A stretch of DNA of 46,683 bases from an uncultured Clostridia bacterium (GCA_947628655.1 CANRAS010000007.1:64001-110683); one strand, 5' to 3'; positions 17,601 through 27,546 are shown, counted from the first letter of the stretch. Made by a program: numbers and translations. The notes: generated by a model not told the origin, from the sequence alone.

Positions 17601-18020
17601 TTAAATTATAACGGTAGAATCTATGTTAGTGAAAATATTTCCTATCATTTCCTCTTGAGGAATGGTAGTAATTACCTTGTTGTTTTTTACGCTCACAACA
17701 AACGCGTTCTTGTCCACAAGAACCAGAGTTTCGACGCTCCCTTTGTCCGCCGCTATCTCAACGCCTTTATTAAGACGTTCGAGCGTATCGCCCTCGGTGA
17801 TGTCGATACTGCGCTCCGAAAGCCTTTGCATTGCGTGCTTTGTAAACTCCACGCCGCGCGGGGCTATCCCCTGCTTTTCGGCTATCTTCTGCTGTAAAGC
17901 CTGCGCAAAACTCTCCGAACTGTCGTTTACTTCCTGCGTACTCGGCACATTCGCGCCTATTGAGTTTCCTGTGGTGACGCTGATTTGACTGCGAAGCGCA
18001 AGATACTCGCTAATCAGCAT
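17601..18020 (-). CDS. Flagellar operon protein of the TIGR02530 type
   Basis: This 139-residue soluble protein lies between flgD and flgE, the usual position of the small flagellar-operon family TIGR02530 in Clostridia and some Bacilli. The recognisable part is VEFTKHAMQRLSERSIDIT, followed by LERLNKGVEIAADKGSVETL and VDKNAFVVSVKNNKVITTI. Its role in hook assembly is not settled. The family call rests on gene order plus the KHAMQRLSER stretch. Confidence 0.82.
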   Translation of the reverse strand: MLISEYLALRSQISVTTGNSIGANVPSTQEVNDSSESFAQALQQKIAEKQGIAPRGVEFTKHAMQRLSERSIDITEGDTLERLNKGVEIAADKGSVETLVLVDKNAFVVSVKNNKVITTIPQEEMIGNIFTNIDSTVII

Positions 18021-18038
18021 ATTAAGCCTCCTTGCTTA

Positions 18039-18896
18039 TTAAACATCGCCCGTGCCGTCCGTATCCTCCGCAGGTTCGGGATTTGCGGTTTGCTTATCTT
18101 CGGTCGCGTCGCCTGTGCTGTCAGTACCCTCCGAGCCTTCAACCTGCTGGTCGGGTGTTTCGGGGTCTTCAACACCGCCCGTGCTGTCGCCGCCCGTAGA
18201 GCCGTCGCCAACACCGCCTAACATCGCGTATGTAAGCTCCGTTATCCTATCGAGCGCGAACTCTCCGACAAGGTTTCCGTTCTCGTCCGCGAGAACCGCC
18301 GTTATCTTGCCGTCCTGCACCTTGATAGTATCTATCCAGCCGACTGCAACGCCGTTATCCGTGTCAACGGTCGCATACATTCCTATCATACCCGACGCTC
18401 TCGCTATGCTGTCCGCAAGCGCGTTTGAACTTACACCGCCCGCCGTGTTCGACGAGGACGTGTCGGGAGCAACTTTTGTTACCTTGGAAATATCGAACGA
18501 TACGCCGTCGATAACAAGCGTGTAGCTGTCGCCCGATTTCGTTACGCTTTCCACAACGCCCGTTCTCGTTATCTGGTTATTGCCGTCGGGCTTTGTAGCG
18601 GTTACTACTTTGCCTACGAGTGAAGACGCGTAATTCGCCATAGCGTACCTGCTCGAATCCCTCGCGTAATTCAGCTGTGAAAATCCCGCAAGCTGTGTGA
18701 TGAACTCCGTGTTTGTCGTGGGTTCAAGCGGGTCCTGGTTCGTCATTTCCGCGACCATTAATTGCAGGAACGTATCGGAATTTACGAGTTCTTCCGTCGA
18801 ATCCTTAAACTTGTCCTTGTACTTCTCGTAGGTTTTCTGCCTTATCGAATCAAGCGTTGTCGTGCTTGCAAGGCTGTCCAGAAAATTGTCTGCCAT
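18039..18896 (-). CDS. flgD: FlgD, hook-cap scaffold protein
   Basis: The N-terminal part has the FlgD core DTFLQLMVAEMTNQDPLEPT, followed by EFITQLAGFSQLN. A beta-rich stretch of about 100 residues contains SLVGKVVTATKPDGN and VGWIDTIKV. The last 60 residues are low-complexity and rich in Gly, Thr, Ser, Asp and Glu, which is not usual for FlgD. The protein (285 residues) is exported and caps the growing hook so that FlgE can polymerise. It follows fliK, encoding the hook-length ruler. Confidence 0.93.
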   Translation of the reverse strand: MADNFLDSLASTTTLDSIRQKTYEKYKDKFKDSTEELVNSDTFLQLMVAEMTNQDPLEPTTNTEFITQLAGFSQLNYARDSSRYAMANYASSLVGKVVTATKPDGNNQITRTGVVESVTKSGDSYTLVIDGVSFDISKVTKVAPDTSSSNTAGGVSSNALADSIARASGMIGMYATVDTDNGVAVGWIDTIKVQDGKITAVLADENGNLVGEFALDRITELTYAMLGGVGDGSTGGDSTGGVEDPETPDQQVEGSEGTDSTGDATEDKQTANPEPAEDTDGTGDV

Positions 18897-18920
18897 ACTG
18901 TTTCCTCCTTTTCGATTAAT

Positions 18921-20576
18921 TTACATTGCCGCGATAATGTCGGCAAACGTTGCGCCGCCGTTTTCATCGTCGGTTTGCTGTGGGTTTGTGTCCCTGCGGA
19001 AATACGGGTTTTTACTGCTCCCGTTGTAATCCTGCGCGTAGGTTTCCTGTCTGCTTTCGCTGACTGTCTGCCATTCTTCAAGATTAATTCCGCTGTTTCG
19101 CAGATTGTTCTGCATAAGTTCGCTGTGCTGTTCAAGCACTCGCTGTGTGTGCGCGTTCTCTGCCGCGATAGTGACAGATACAGCGCCGTCAGCCGCTTTC
19201 ACGAGCTTTACGGTAATTCTTCCGAGTTCTTCGGGGTTCAGCACTAAGCTGTATTCGCTCTGCTCTTTCGTTTCCTGCACGGCTCTTTCGATAAGCTTTG
19301 CCGTCTGGTCGATAATCTCCGTGGGTTTCACTTCGATTTCCGTGCCGTCCGCCCGCGTTAAGATAACCGCGCGGTCGTCAGACATCTGACTTGCAAGACT
19401 GTTGGTATCGGTTTCGCCGTCCTTTTTGCCGAGCTTTGCGTTTTTCAGCATTTGGAGTTCCTCGCTTGCGTTCTGAACTCTCGGCTGTTCGCTCGAATTG
19501 CTCTGCGGGATTTCCTCTCTGCTTTCGCTTTGAGAAACGCTTGCCTCTTTCACCGAAATTTTCTCGATAACGTTTCCGAACTCGTTTTCGATTTCATTCA
19601 CGTTTTCGGTTCTCTGAGCGTTCTCTGCCTGCCCTACATTCAGCGCCGTGCCGTCAGAACTGTCCGCGTTTGTCTGCGCTCCGTTCGACTGCGCGTTTTC
19701 TGCGCCCTGTACAAGTTCCGCAGCGTCCGCTTCTTCGGTAATTGCCTGTCCCACATTGGTCGCCGTACTCGTTTCCGTGCGCTCGGTCTGCGTTCCGTTT
19801 TCGGTTTGCACCGTTTCGGTCTGCTCGACCATTTGGTCGATAATCTCCTCAAAAACGCCCTCGCTCGCCTTTTCCTCCGCGTGAAGTTCCGCCGTCGCTA
19901 TGGACGCGCCTGTTTCGTCGGTTTCGATAGGCTCGCTTATTCCGTCAAGAATAGTGACTTTGGGTTCTGCCTGCTCCTCGTTGTGCTTTTCGATTATCCC
20001 GTAAAGCTCCCTGAGCATTAAATCCGACACATCGCGAGAACGGTTTTGCTCGTTCACTGCGGCTGCGGCGGGGTCAAACAGAACGGCTTGTTCGTCGTCC
20101 TCCGCAGGTTCTCCGCTCTCGTCGTACCGAACTTCAATCATCAGCGCGATGATTTCTTTCAGCACCTCCTCGGTCATAGCCTCGTCGGGTACGTCCTTGA
20201 CGTCGATTTTGCCCTTTACGATAAGTTTCGCGAGTTCTTTCGGGTCGCTCGGAACTTCCGATACAACGCCTGCGGTTTCGCTGTCTGCGGTTTGGGCTTT
20301 TGTTTCTCTGACTTCGGAAATTACTCTGCTTATCTCCGCGTCAAGAGCCTTTAGAGCCTTTTCGTAACGCTTGTCGTCCTGAAGTCTGTTCATCGCAAGA
20401 CTTTGGTCGCCTGTCGGTTTCGTTTTCTGCTGTGTCTTCGTGTTCTGCGATGTATCGCCCAACATCTGCTTGAACTGCGACGTCTGCTCCTTGCCGACTT
20501 GCGTGTTCTGCCGTGACATCGACGCGTCGCTTATCATAAATTCGCTGCGCACGTTTGTTTTCATCTGTACGCTCAT
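18921..20576 (-). CDS. fliK: FliK, hook-length control protein
   Basis: The 551-residue protein has a long, polar and weakly conserved N-terminal ruler region rich in Gln, Glu, Thr and Asn. The conserved C-terminal domain has YSLVLNPEELGRITVKLVKA and VSVTIAAENAHTQRVLEQH, with LRNSGINLEEW. This domain contacts FlhB and triggers the change in export specificity. The call rests on this domain and the position between fliJ and flgD. The ruler length is compatible with a long hook. Confidence 0.92.
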   Translation of the reverse strand: MSVQMKTNVRSEFMISDASMSRQNTQVGKEQTSQFKQMLGDTSQNTKTQQKTKPTGDQSLAMNRLQDDKRYEKALKALDAEISRVISEVRETKAQTADSETAGVVSEVPSDPKELAKLIVKGKIDVKDVPDEAMTEEVLKEIIALMIEVRYDESGEPAEDDEQAVLFDPAAAAVNEQNRSRDVSDLMLRELYGIIEKHNEEQAEPKVTILDGISEPIETDETGASIATAELHAEEKASEGVFEEIIDQMVEQTETVQTENGTQTERTETSTATNVGQAITEEADAAELVQGAENAQSNGAQTNADSSDGTALNVGQAENAQRTENVNEIENEFGNVIEKISVKEASVSQSESREEIPQSNSSEQPRVQNASEELQMLKNAKLGKKDGETDTNSLASQMSDDRAVILTRADGTEIEVKPTEIIDQTAKLIERAVQETKEQSEYSLVLNPEELGRITVKLVKAADGAVSVTIAAENAHTQRVLEQHSELMQNNLRNSGINLEEWQTVSESRQETYAQDYNGSSKNPYFRRDTNPQQTDDENGGATFADIIAAM

Positions 20577-20641
20577 TCATTCACCTCCCTATAATTAATA
20601 AATTTTAGTATATATCAACGGCAAATGCCGATGATAGCGAA

Positions 20642-21103
20642 TTATTCGGCGGCAGTCACATTCGCCGCCCTTACGGTCTGCCCGCTCACGAACTCCTCGA
20701 TAAACTGTTCGTTTTCCTTTGCCGCCGCGTGGTTGTACTCTTCAAGCTGTTTTTCCTCCAGCTTTTCGAGGGTTTTCACCTCTTTTGTCGCCTCAACGAC
20801 GACGGCAAGCTGTTTTTCAATCTCAACCTTTTTATCCGCCGCTTGCTGTTCTTTTATATGTATCTCCTGCTGGAGAGTGACGATATAGCGTTTTCTCATC
20901 GCGATGTCGGACGCGGTAGAGCCTAGTCTGTACACCCTGTCAAGCTGTTCGCTCTGCTCGGCTACCTTTCCGACAAGCGTTTCCCGCGCGTCCTCTATTC
21001 TCTGTAAATCCGCTTGGAGCAATGACAGCGCGTTCTTTTGTCTGTCAAGTTCCTGTTCGCGGAAATCCTTGAGTTTCTGCAAAGAAAACTGAAACTTCTT
21101 CAC
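20642..21103 (-). CDS. fliJ: FliJ, export chaperone
   Basis: The protein is a predicted coiled coil from end to end, with opening residues KKFQFSLQKLKDFREQELD as in other FliJ proteins. I chose the GTG at 21103 because GGGTGA lies seven bases before it and the protein then starts like its homologues; a TTG five codons upstream is possible. FliJ sits in the FliI hexamer and links the ATPase to FlhA. The gene directly follows fliI. Confidence 0.9.
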   Translation of the reverse strand: MKKFQFSLQKLKDFREQELDRQKNALSLLQADLQRIEDARETLVGKVAEQSEQLDRVYRLGSTASDIAMRKRYIVTLQQEIHIKEQQAADKKVEIEKQLAVVVEATKEVKTLEKLEEKQLEEYNHAAAKENEQFIEEFVSGQTVRAANVTAAE

Positions 21104-21123
21104 TCTGACATCACCCAACTAAC

Positions 21124-22431
21124 TTAATCCACCGCGTCCATAAGCAGCTTTACGGTTTCTTCAAAGCCTATGCTGTCGTCTACGCGCTGCATTAAAAACT
21201 CGTTTATCGCGTCAATCTTGTTTATCGCCTCGTCGAGCGCGGGGTTCGTGCCGTGCTTGTATGCGCCTATTGAGATAAGGTCCGCGTTTTCGTTGTAGAG
21301 AGAAAGCAGATTTCTCAGCTTTCCCGCCGCGTCCTTGTGTTCGGGGCGCGCTATTTCGGTCATCAGACGCGAAACGCTCGATAATATGTCAATTGCGGGG
21401 TAGTGGTTCTGCGCCGCAATTTTTCTCGAAAGAATTATATGCCCGTCTATAATACCTCTGACTGTATCGGAGATAGGCTCGTTTGTGTCGTCGCCCTCGA
21501 CAAGCACCGTGTAAATGCCCGTTATAGAGCCTTCTGGGAAGTTCCCCGCGCGCTCCAGAAGTTTCGGCATTGCGCTGTAAATACTCGGCGTGTAACCTCT
21601 TGCAATCGGCGGTTCTCCCGTGGAAAGCCCCACCTCGCGCAGCGCCATCGCGTAACGCGTAAGCGAGTCCATCATCAGCAGGACGTCTTTGCCCTGTTTC
21701 ATAAAGTACTCCGCTATCGCGGTCGCGGTAAGCGGGCATTTGGAGCGCATCATCGCGGGCTGATCGGAAGTTGCGACGACCAGCACGGAACGCGCCATTC
21801 CCTCTTTTCCCAAATCGCGCTCTATAAACTCGCGCACCTCTCGTCCACGTTCGCCGACAAGCGCAATGACGTTTACATCAGCCTTGACTTTTCGCGCTAT
21901 CATACCCATAAGCGTGGATTTTCCTACGCCCGAACCCGCGAAAATGCCCATTCTCTGACCCTTGCCCATTGTCAGTAAGCCGTCTATCGCCTTAACGCCA
22001 AGTTCGATAGTTTCGTGTATCGGCGGTCTTGTGAACGGGTTTACGGGGATACCCGTGATTGAAATTTCATCGGTGTACGCTATCTCGCCGTTTCCGTCAA
22101 GCGGTCTGCCCAAAGCGTCCACAATCCGCCCGACAAGAGCGTCCCCTGCCTTGACATTCAGCTTGTCGCCCGTATTGTCAACGATACTTCCCGGACCTAT
22201 GCCCTCCATTTCGGTATACGGCATAAGCAGGACGTTGCTTTTGTTGAACCCGACGACCTCCGCGTGTATAAATGACGACATATCCTTTGAGAATATACGG
22301 CACACATCGCCGATATTGCACGACGGACCGCTCGCCTCGATAGTCATTCCGACTATCTTTTCGATTTTTCCCATATATCGGAAGAGGTCGCTTTTGTCGA
22401 TTTCCTCTCGAAATCCCGCCAAATCAAGCAT
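21124..22431 (-). CDS. fliI: FliI, flagellar export ATPase
   Basis: The Walker A motif is GIFAGSGVGKSTLMG, and the Walker B region has VLLMMDSLTRYAMALREVGL followed by STGEPP, the F1/V-type ATPase signature of the secretion ATPases. LVGERGREVREFIERDLG is also typical. At 435 residues it has family length. The start ATG has a GGAGGAATA site and practically abuts the fliH stop, suggesting coupled translation. FliI works with FliH and FliJ at the base of the export gate. Confidence 0.97.
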   Translation of the reverse strand: MLDLAGFREEIDKSDLFRYMGKIEKIVGMTIEASGPSCNIGDVCRIFSKDMSSFIHAEVVGFNKSNVLLMPYTEMEGIGPGSIVDNTGDKLNVKAGDALVGRIVDALGRPLDGNGEIAYTDEISITGIPVNPFTRPPIHETIELGVKAIDGLLTMGKGQRMGIFAGSGVGKSTLMGMIARKVKADVNVIALVGERGREVREFIERDLGKEGMARSVLVVATSDQPAMMRSKCPLTATAIAEYFMKQGKDVLLMMDSLTRYAMALREVGLSTGEPPIARGYTPSIYSAMPKLLERAGNFPEGSITGIYTVLVEGDDTNEPISDTVRGIIDGHIILSRKIAAQNHYPAIDILSSVSRLMTEIARPEHKDAAGKLRNLLSLYNENADLISIGAYKHGTNPALDEAINKIDAINEFLMQRVDDSIGFEETVKLLMDAVD

Positions 22432-22432
22432 A

Positions 22433-23446
22433 CTATTCCTCCGATTTCAGCGTTACGGTTTCCAAATCCTCGTCGTCGGCGAGCCACTCGCTCTGACGTT
22501 CTTCGGACGTTTCCTTTGCGGACTTTTTCTTCGTGCGCTTTTTCGCTGTCGGCATACGGAATTTTTCGCTGCCGAGTTCCTTTATCATTTTAAGCTGAGT
22601 TTGTATGCCCGCGTCGGTAATTTCCTCGCCGTTATCGACGATAACCGTACCGGGGAGCGCGTCGGCTATCAGTTCCACCTCGACATTCTCGCACATACAA
22701 ATCTCTTTGAGATACTCATAATCGCCCGCGAGTTCGGTTGTCGCGCCGTTTTCGTCAAGCGTTATCCGTATAAGCTGACTGTTTCTAAAATCCTTGGCGG
22801 CTTTCTTTATCAGCTTTTTCGCCGCCGTACCGTCCTTTACCGCCATGGAATTCATCGTCACCTTGTTCGCGATTTCCATAACGGTTTCGTATATCTCATG
22901 CTCGTATCTCTCGAAAAGCTCCGCTTTTTCGCTGTTTATCCGCTCTGAAAATTCCCGCGCGTCGTCAAGAATATTCTGTCCCTCGGCAAGGCACGCGGCA
23001 ACGCCGTCTTTTTTGCCCTGCTCGAAACCCTCCGCGCGCGCCTTGATAAACACGCCCTCGCGGTTCTGCTCCGCGTCCGCTGTAATTTCGCCCGCTTTTT
23101 TCTCCGCCGCCGCCACCAAATCATCTGCGCGGCGTTTCGCCTCAACAATAACCTGCTTTCCCTGCTCTATGTACTGTTCTTTAAGCGATGCAAGTTCCCC
23201 GCGAAGTTCCTCCAGCTTATGCTCCTTTGCGCCGAGTTCGCTTTCGCGTTTGTCAAGCAGCGCCTCGCGCTCTTTAAGCTGTTCTATTATGCTGACTTCC
23301 GCAGGTTCGCTGTTTACTGCGGGCTCTTCGGTTTCCTCCTCCTCGAAAGCCTCCTGCTCTTGTTTCAAAATCGGAATATTTACGGTGTTTTGAATATCCA
23401 CCCCGCCGCTCTCATAACGGACGGAACTGTATTTTAAAACTCCCAA
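22433..23446 (-). CDS. fliH: FliH, regulator of the export ATPase
   Basis: This 337-residue protein is acidic at its N-terminus, with a long Glu/Lys-rich coiled coil in the middle (KREALLDKRESELGAKEHKL region). The C-terminal third has the FliH/SctL pattern SQLIRITLDENGATTE. It starts at a TTG with GGAGGG seven bases upstream; no ATG is available nearby. FliH dimers bind FliI and the C ring. It lies between fliG and fliI. Confidence 0.9.
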   Translation of the reverse strand: MGVLKYSSVRYESGGVDIQNTVNIPILKQEQEAFEEEETEEPAVNSEPAEVSIIEQLKEREALLDKRESELGAKEHKLEELRGELASLKEQYIEQGKQVIVEAKRRADDLVAAAEKKAGEITADAEQNREGVFIKARAEGFEQGKKDGVAACLAEGQNILDDAREFSERINSEKAELFERYEHEIYETVMEIANKVTMNSMAVKDGTAAKKLIKKAAKDFRNSQLIRITLDENGATTELAGDYEYLKEICMCENVEVELIADALPGTVIVDNGEEITDAGIQTQLKMIKELGSEKFRMPTAKKRTKKKSAKETSEERQSEWLADDEDLETVTLKSEE

Positions 23447-23482
23447 CGGCTATCCCTCCGAAAACTTGATACGCGGTTCAAA

Positions 23483-24511
23483 TCAAGCGATAATCTCATC
23501 GCTGCCGCCGCGGGATATAGTGATAACGCCGTCCTGTTCAAGGCGTCTGATTATGCCGACAATACGCTGCTGCGCCTCGTCAACGTCGCGCATACGCACG
23601 TTGTGCAGATACTCGATGTCCGCCTGCAGGTTCTCTCTCGCACGAGAGGAGATATTCGCGAAAATGCACTCCGCGACCTCCTGCGTAGAGCCTTTGATAG
23701 CCACCGCAAGGTCTTTGGAATCGACTTGCTTGACAAATTCCTGAATATCCTTGGAATCGAGGTTGACAATATCCTCGAACACGAACATCTTCTGCTTGAT
23801 AAGGTCTGCGAGTTTTTGGTTTCTCGCGGAAAGTTCGTCGAATATGTACTTCTCTGTCGCGCGGTCTACGTTGTTCATAATCTCCGCCGCGTAGTTGATA
23901 CCGCCGACTTCCATAGAATCCATAGTAGCAAGCGTCGCGAACTTCTTTTCAAGCGAACCCTCTATAGCCTTTACGACTTCGGGCGAGGCTCTGTCCATAC
24001 AAGCTATGCGCTCGATTACCTCAACGCGTTTCTCTTTCGGAAGTTCGGAGAGAATTGCCGACGCTTGGTCGGTTCTCGCATACGAAAGAATAAGCGCGAT
24101 AGTCTGCGGGTGTTCGTTCTGCACGATAGCCAGCAGGTTTTTATAGTCAGCCTTGCGCACAAAGTCGAAAGATTTTGTTTCAAGCTGTTTTGTAATGCGG
24201 TTTAACAGGTTGGTCGCCGCCTCTTGTCCGAACGCCTTTTCGAGAACGTTTCTCGCATAGTCCAGACCGCCCTCGGCTACTACCTTTTGAGTTAAGCAAA
24301 GTTCGTAAAACTCGTTCAGAACCGTTTCCACCGTTTCAATCGGGTGATACTCCATTCTCGCGAGTTCAACGGAGATAGCCTCGACTTCTTCGTCGGACAA
24401 ATGCTTATATATCGCGGACGCGTTCTCCGCGCCCATAGACGCTAATACAAGCGCGCTTTTCTGCGCGGCTGTCAGCGTGCCGTCGGAGTCTTTCTTTTTA
24501 TTATCAGGCAT
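23483..24511 (-). CDS. fliG: FliG, motor switch and torque protein
   Basis: The 342-residue protein matches FliG end to end. The N-terminus has LTAAQKSALVLASMGAENAS. The middle carries LAIVQNEHPQTIALILSYAR and ASAILSELPKEKRVEVIERI. The C-terminal torque domain has KMFVFEDIVNLDSKDIQEFV, the charged ridge that meets MotA. It closes with IVGIIRRLEQDGVITI. FliG joins the MS ring (FliF) to FliM. Confidence 0.97.
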   Translation of the reverse strand: MPDNKKKDSDGTLTAAQKSALVLASMGAENASAIYKHLSDEEVEAISVELARMEYHPIETVETVLNEFYELCLTQKVVAEGGLDYARNVLEKAFGQEAATNLLNRITKQLETKSFDFVRKADYKNLLAIVQNEHPQTIALILSYARTDQASAILSELPKEKRVEVIERIACMDRASPEVVKAIEGSLEKKFATLATMDSMEVGGINYAAEIMNNVDRATEKYIFDELSARNQKLADLIKQKMFVFEDIVNLDSKDIQEFVKQVDSKDLAVAIKGSTQEVAECIFANISSRARENLQADIEYLHNVRMRDVDEAQQRIVGIIRRLEQDGVITISRGGSDEIIA

Positions 24512-24557
24512 TTATATCCCTCGCTCTCCTATTATAATTAGGATAGATTATATGCGC

Positions 24558-26222
24558 TTATTCGTTTTCCTCGCGCAGCATATTTCTGATTATCGACGCG
24601 ACAATATCGGGGCTTGACTGCGCAAACTCGGCAATCTCGCGCTTGAGGATAGTTTCGCGGGATTCCTTGCCCGCCTCCTCCGTAAGACTTGCGATATTGA
24701 AATCGACTTCCTGAGGCATTTCCGCACCCTCCGCGCTGTAACCGCCCGAATCCATTGCCGCCGCCTGTGCCGCCGCCAAAGCCTGCTCCTGTCTTCTTCT
24801 TATCTTCTTCTTGCGGCTCCTGCTCATCATCAGCGACGCGATAAGCAGTCCTATAAGGATAACGCCCAGAACGATAACGAGGATAATCAGCATATTGCGG
24901 TTCTTGTCTGCGGGCGTGATGATAACGTTTCCGCTGCCGTTGCCGCCGAGCAAACCGCTTTCGCTGTCGTATGCGAACGGCATATTGTGAACGTAAACGT
25001 TCGCAAGGTCGGTACCCGCCGACGCCGCCACCATTCTCGCTATGGACTCGCGCTCCGCCTCGGTCATATTCGTCTGGTTAATTCCGACGCCGACCGACAG
25101 GCGTTCGATTTTATAGCCGTCGCGCTCTGTCGTGGTCTTTATGTTCGTAACGTCATACTGCTTTTCGTCTTTCGCGTAATAATAAGTCTGCCCGTCCACA
25201 ACTTCGTTGATTGTCGGATAGTCGGGCGACAGATCCGCGTTCGGGTCTACGCCCACTAACCCCGCGCCGTTGTTCAGATTTGTGTTCGTTTCAACGCTGT
25301 TTTCGTGTTCCAGAACACCGTGGTCTGTTCCCTCAACGGGGATATACTCCGTAGAAACGACCTTTGTCGGGTCAAAATCTAACGTCGCGGAAACGCTTAT
25401 CGCGTAGCCGTTTTTGCCGAACATCTTTGTCAATTGGTCGTCCAGCGCGTTCTTTATGCCTATCTGCATATCGCGCTGGAACTGCAGGCGTCTGTAGCCT
25501 ACCGCCGTTCCCGACGCGTCCTTTTCAAGCGCCGCCTCGTCCTCAGGGCTTATCCATTGATAAGAACGCCCCTGCGTATCGACTACCGATATATTATCAT
25601 ATGTAAGCCCGTCGACCGATTTTGATACTACCGCGAATATCGCGCGCACTTCGGCGTTCGTAAGCTCGTTGCCGTCCTGCAACTGCAATGTCACCGCGCA
25701 GGTCGGTATCTCCTCTTTTTGTGTGATGACGTAATCTCTCGTCTGCGGGATTGACAGGTTCACCGCCGCGTCGCGGACGGCGTTCAGACGGCGCAGTGTC
25801 GCCGCTATGTTCGCCTCGCGCTGCTGACGCGCAAGTTCCCGCTTATCGCTGTCGGTACTCCACAAATTTACCCCGTCGTTCCATATACTGTAATCCGTAC
25901 TGCTCTTAGGATAGCCCTGCACGGAAAGCTGCATACGCAGTTCGTCAGCCTGGTCGCTCGGCACGACTATATCGCCGTCGCCCGTCATTTTCACGTCGGT
26001 AACGCCCATTTCGGTGATTACTCCCGCAATCTCCGTCGCCTCCGCGCTTGAAAGTCCCGAATACAGCACCGTTGTGCCTTTGCGGTTCAAAACATTCGCC
26101 AGAATTATGATAATCGCGATAAGGACGACGGGTACGGCGCAGATAGCAACTCTCACTACATTTGAAAAGCCGCTCCACTTCTCCTTAATGACGACCGTGA
26201 CGTTTTTTAACTTTTCTTTCAT
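24558..26222 (-). CDS. fliF: FliF, MS-ring protein
   Basis: The protein is 554 residues long with a membrane helix near residues 22-42 and a second near 450-475. The ring-building domain contains GTTVLYSGLSSAEATEIAG and IVPSDQADELRMQLSVQGYP. YAISVSATLDFDP and RLSVGVGINQT follow, as in other FliF proteins. The end ETILKREIAEFAQSSPDIVA followed by SIIRNML is the FliG-binding tail. It builds the first ring of the basal body, which houses the export gate. Confidence 0.96.
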   Translation of the reverse strand: MKEKLKNVTVVIKEKWSGFSNVVRVAICAVPVVLIAIIIILANVLNRKGTTVLYSGLSSAEATEIAGVITEMGVTDVKMTGDGDIVVPSDQADELRMQLSVQGYPKSSTDYSIWNDGVNLWSTDSDKRELARQQREANIAATLRRLNAVRDAAVNLSIPQTRDYVITQKEEIPTCAVTLQLQDGNELTNAEVRAIFAVVSKSVDGLTYDNISVVDTQGRSYQWISPEDEAALEKDASGTAVGYRRLQFQRDMQIGIKNALDDQLTKMFGKNGYAISVSATLDFDPTKVVSTEYIPVEGTDHGVLEHENSVETNTNLNNGAGLVGVDPNADLSPDYPTINEVVDGQTYYYAKDEKQYDVTNIKTTTERDGYKIERLSVGVGINQTNMTEAERESIARMVAASAGTDLANVYVHNMPFAYDSESGLLGGNGSGNVIITPADKNRNMLIILVIVLGVILIGLLIASLMMSRSRKKKIRRRQEQALAAAQAAAMDSGGYSAEGAEMPQEVDFNIASLTEEAGKESRETILKREIAEFAQSSPDIVASIIRNMLREENE

Positions 26223-26248
26223 TAATTAAATGCCTCCGAAGTTCGGTA

Positions 26249-26593
26249 TCAAATTTGCATATTAATAATGTTATTATACGAACTTATAACTTCATTCTTG
26301 ACGGTAACAAGCAGGTCAACCGCCATATTCGCCTTTGTGATGTTCGCCTGAACAGTCGCAAGGTCGTCGATATTGCCGAGCATAAGGTCTATTGCGTCCT
26401 GGTCTACGCGCTCGTTCGTTTCAATTACGTTTGTAACCATTCCCTTAAAAATGTCGAGGAAAGACGCTCTCTGCGGGTCTGCGACAGCCGCGCCGTTTTG
26501 TTCTTCCTCAACGCGCAGCATTCTGCGCATAGGGTCCATTCTGTCAAGCTGTCTTTCGAGATGGTCAACAGACTGTAAAGCATAAATTGCCAT
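26249..26593 (-). CDS. fliE: FliE, MS ring to rod adaptor
   Basis: The 114-residue protein has the FliE ending: VQANITKANMAVDLLVTVKN followed by EVISSYNNIINMQI, the part that joins the rod to the MS ring. The middle has FLDIFKGMVTNVIETNE. It lies between flgC and fliF, as in nearly all Firmicutes. It is the first rod-type substrate of the export system. Confidence 0.92.
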   Translation of the reverse strand: MAIYALQSVDHLERQLDRMDPMRRMLRVEEEQNGAAVADPQRASFLDIFKGMVTNVIETNERVDQDAIDLMLGNIDDLATVQANITKANMAVDLLVTVKNEVISSYNNIINMQI

Positions 26594-26649
26594 AACACTT
26601 ATATCCTTTCAAATAACGATTTAACGATTAAATAACGTTTTTAAAGCCG

Positions 26650-27114
26650 TCAGCCGTTTCCTATGTTAAGCGACGCCTGAATTATCGACTGGAGCGCCTC
26701 GTACATCGACTTGCAGGTGGTAAACGAGTTTGTCGTTTCCATAGCGTCGAGTATCTCCTTTTGCCTGTCAACGTTGCTTTCGTAGATGTACCCGAACTCG
26801 TCCGCCAATGGGTGGTCGGGGCTGTATACGGGTTCGGGGGGAGTTTCGTCCTCGACTACCCGCGTAGCCTGAACGCCCCTCATCTGCACATATCTGAACA
26901 CGCCGGGTATGTATTCCCCGTCCGTCATTCTGCGGGCGAGCGTGTCTTTAAACGTTCTGTCCTCGCCGAACAGCACCTCCTGGCGCTTGTAAACGTCCTC
27001 AGGGCGCGTTGCCACGTCGTCCGCGTGCGCAACGTTCTGCGCTATAAGGTCAAGTCTGAACCTCTCGGCTGTCATTCCCGACAGCGGTATGTTTAATGAA
27101 CTCAAAAAAGCCAT
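26650..27114 (-). CDS. flgC: FlgC, proximal rod protein
   Basis: The N-terminal part has LSGMTAERFRLDLIAQNVAH, a variant of the rod signature in which Ala-Asp replaces the more common Ala-Asn. The C-terminal part has VDRQKEILDAMETTNSFTTC followed by KSMYEALQSIIQASLNIG. At 154 residues it has family length. It lies between flgB and fliE and is exported into the proximal rod. Confidence 0.93.
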   Translation of the reverse strand: MAFLSSLNIPLSGMTAERFRLDLIAQNVAHADDVATRPEDVYKRQEVLFGEDRTFKDTLARRMTDGEYIPGVFRYVQMRGVQATRVVEDETPPEPVYSPDHPLADEFGYIYESNVDRQKEILDAMETTNSFTTCKSMYEALQSIIQASLNIGNG

Positions 27115-27180
27115 TGCAATTCTCCTAAATTCATATTTCCGAAAGACCGCGAACGCCTTTCGCCTTTTCGCCGACCTTGT

Positions 27181-27546
27181 TTACTTCGTACTCATCGCAC
27201 TGCGCAAACGGGTGAAATTCCCGTTCATCTGATTTATCAGCGCGTCCATCTGGTACTGAACTCTCAGGAACTCCGCCTGCTGAGTGTCGCTGTCAACGTT
27301 GTTGCCGTCCCCTTGGTCGTTCGTGTAATAATCGACATACAGACCCTCGGCGAGATTAAGCTCTTTCTTCACCGTGCCGTTCGCGCGGAGCTTATCTTTA
27401 AGTATTCCCTCAAACGTGAGGTATTTGCAGTTATAATCAGGCGTATCGGCATTCGCGATATTCTCCTGTATAACCAAGCCTTTCTGCCACATAACAGACA
27501 ATCCCTGTTCTATTATTCTGAAAGCAGTTGTATCAAACATTCCCAT
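27181..27546 (-). CDS. flgB: FlgB, proximal rod protein, first gene of the operon
   Basis: The 121-residue protein carries VIQENIANADTPDYNCKYLT, the FlgB form of the rod signature, and SDTQQAEFLRVQYQMDALIN near its C-terminus. It is the first gene after the flagellar promoter. A GGGAGG site nine bases before the ATG supports this start over a second ATG two codons later. It forms the first part of the rod on top of FliE. Confidence 0.95.
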   Translation of the reverse strand: MGMFDTTAFRIIEQGLSVMWQKGLVIQENIANADTPDYNCKYLTFEGILKDKLRANGTVKKELNLAEGLYVDYYTNDQGDGNNVDSDTQQAEFLRVQYQMDALINQMNGNFTRLRSAMSTK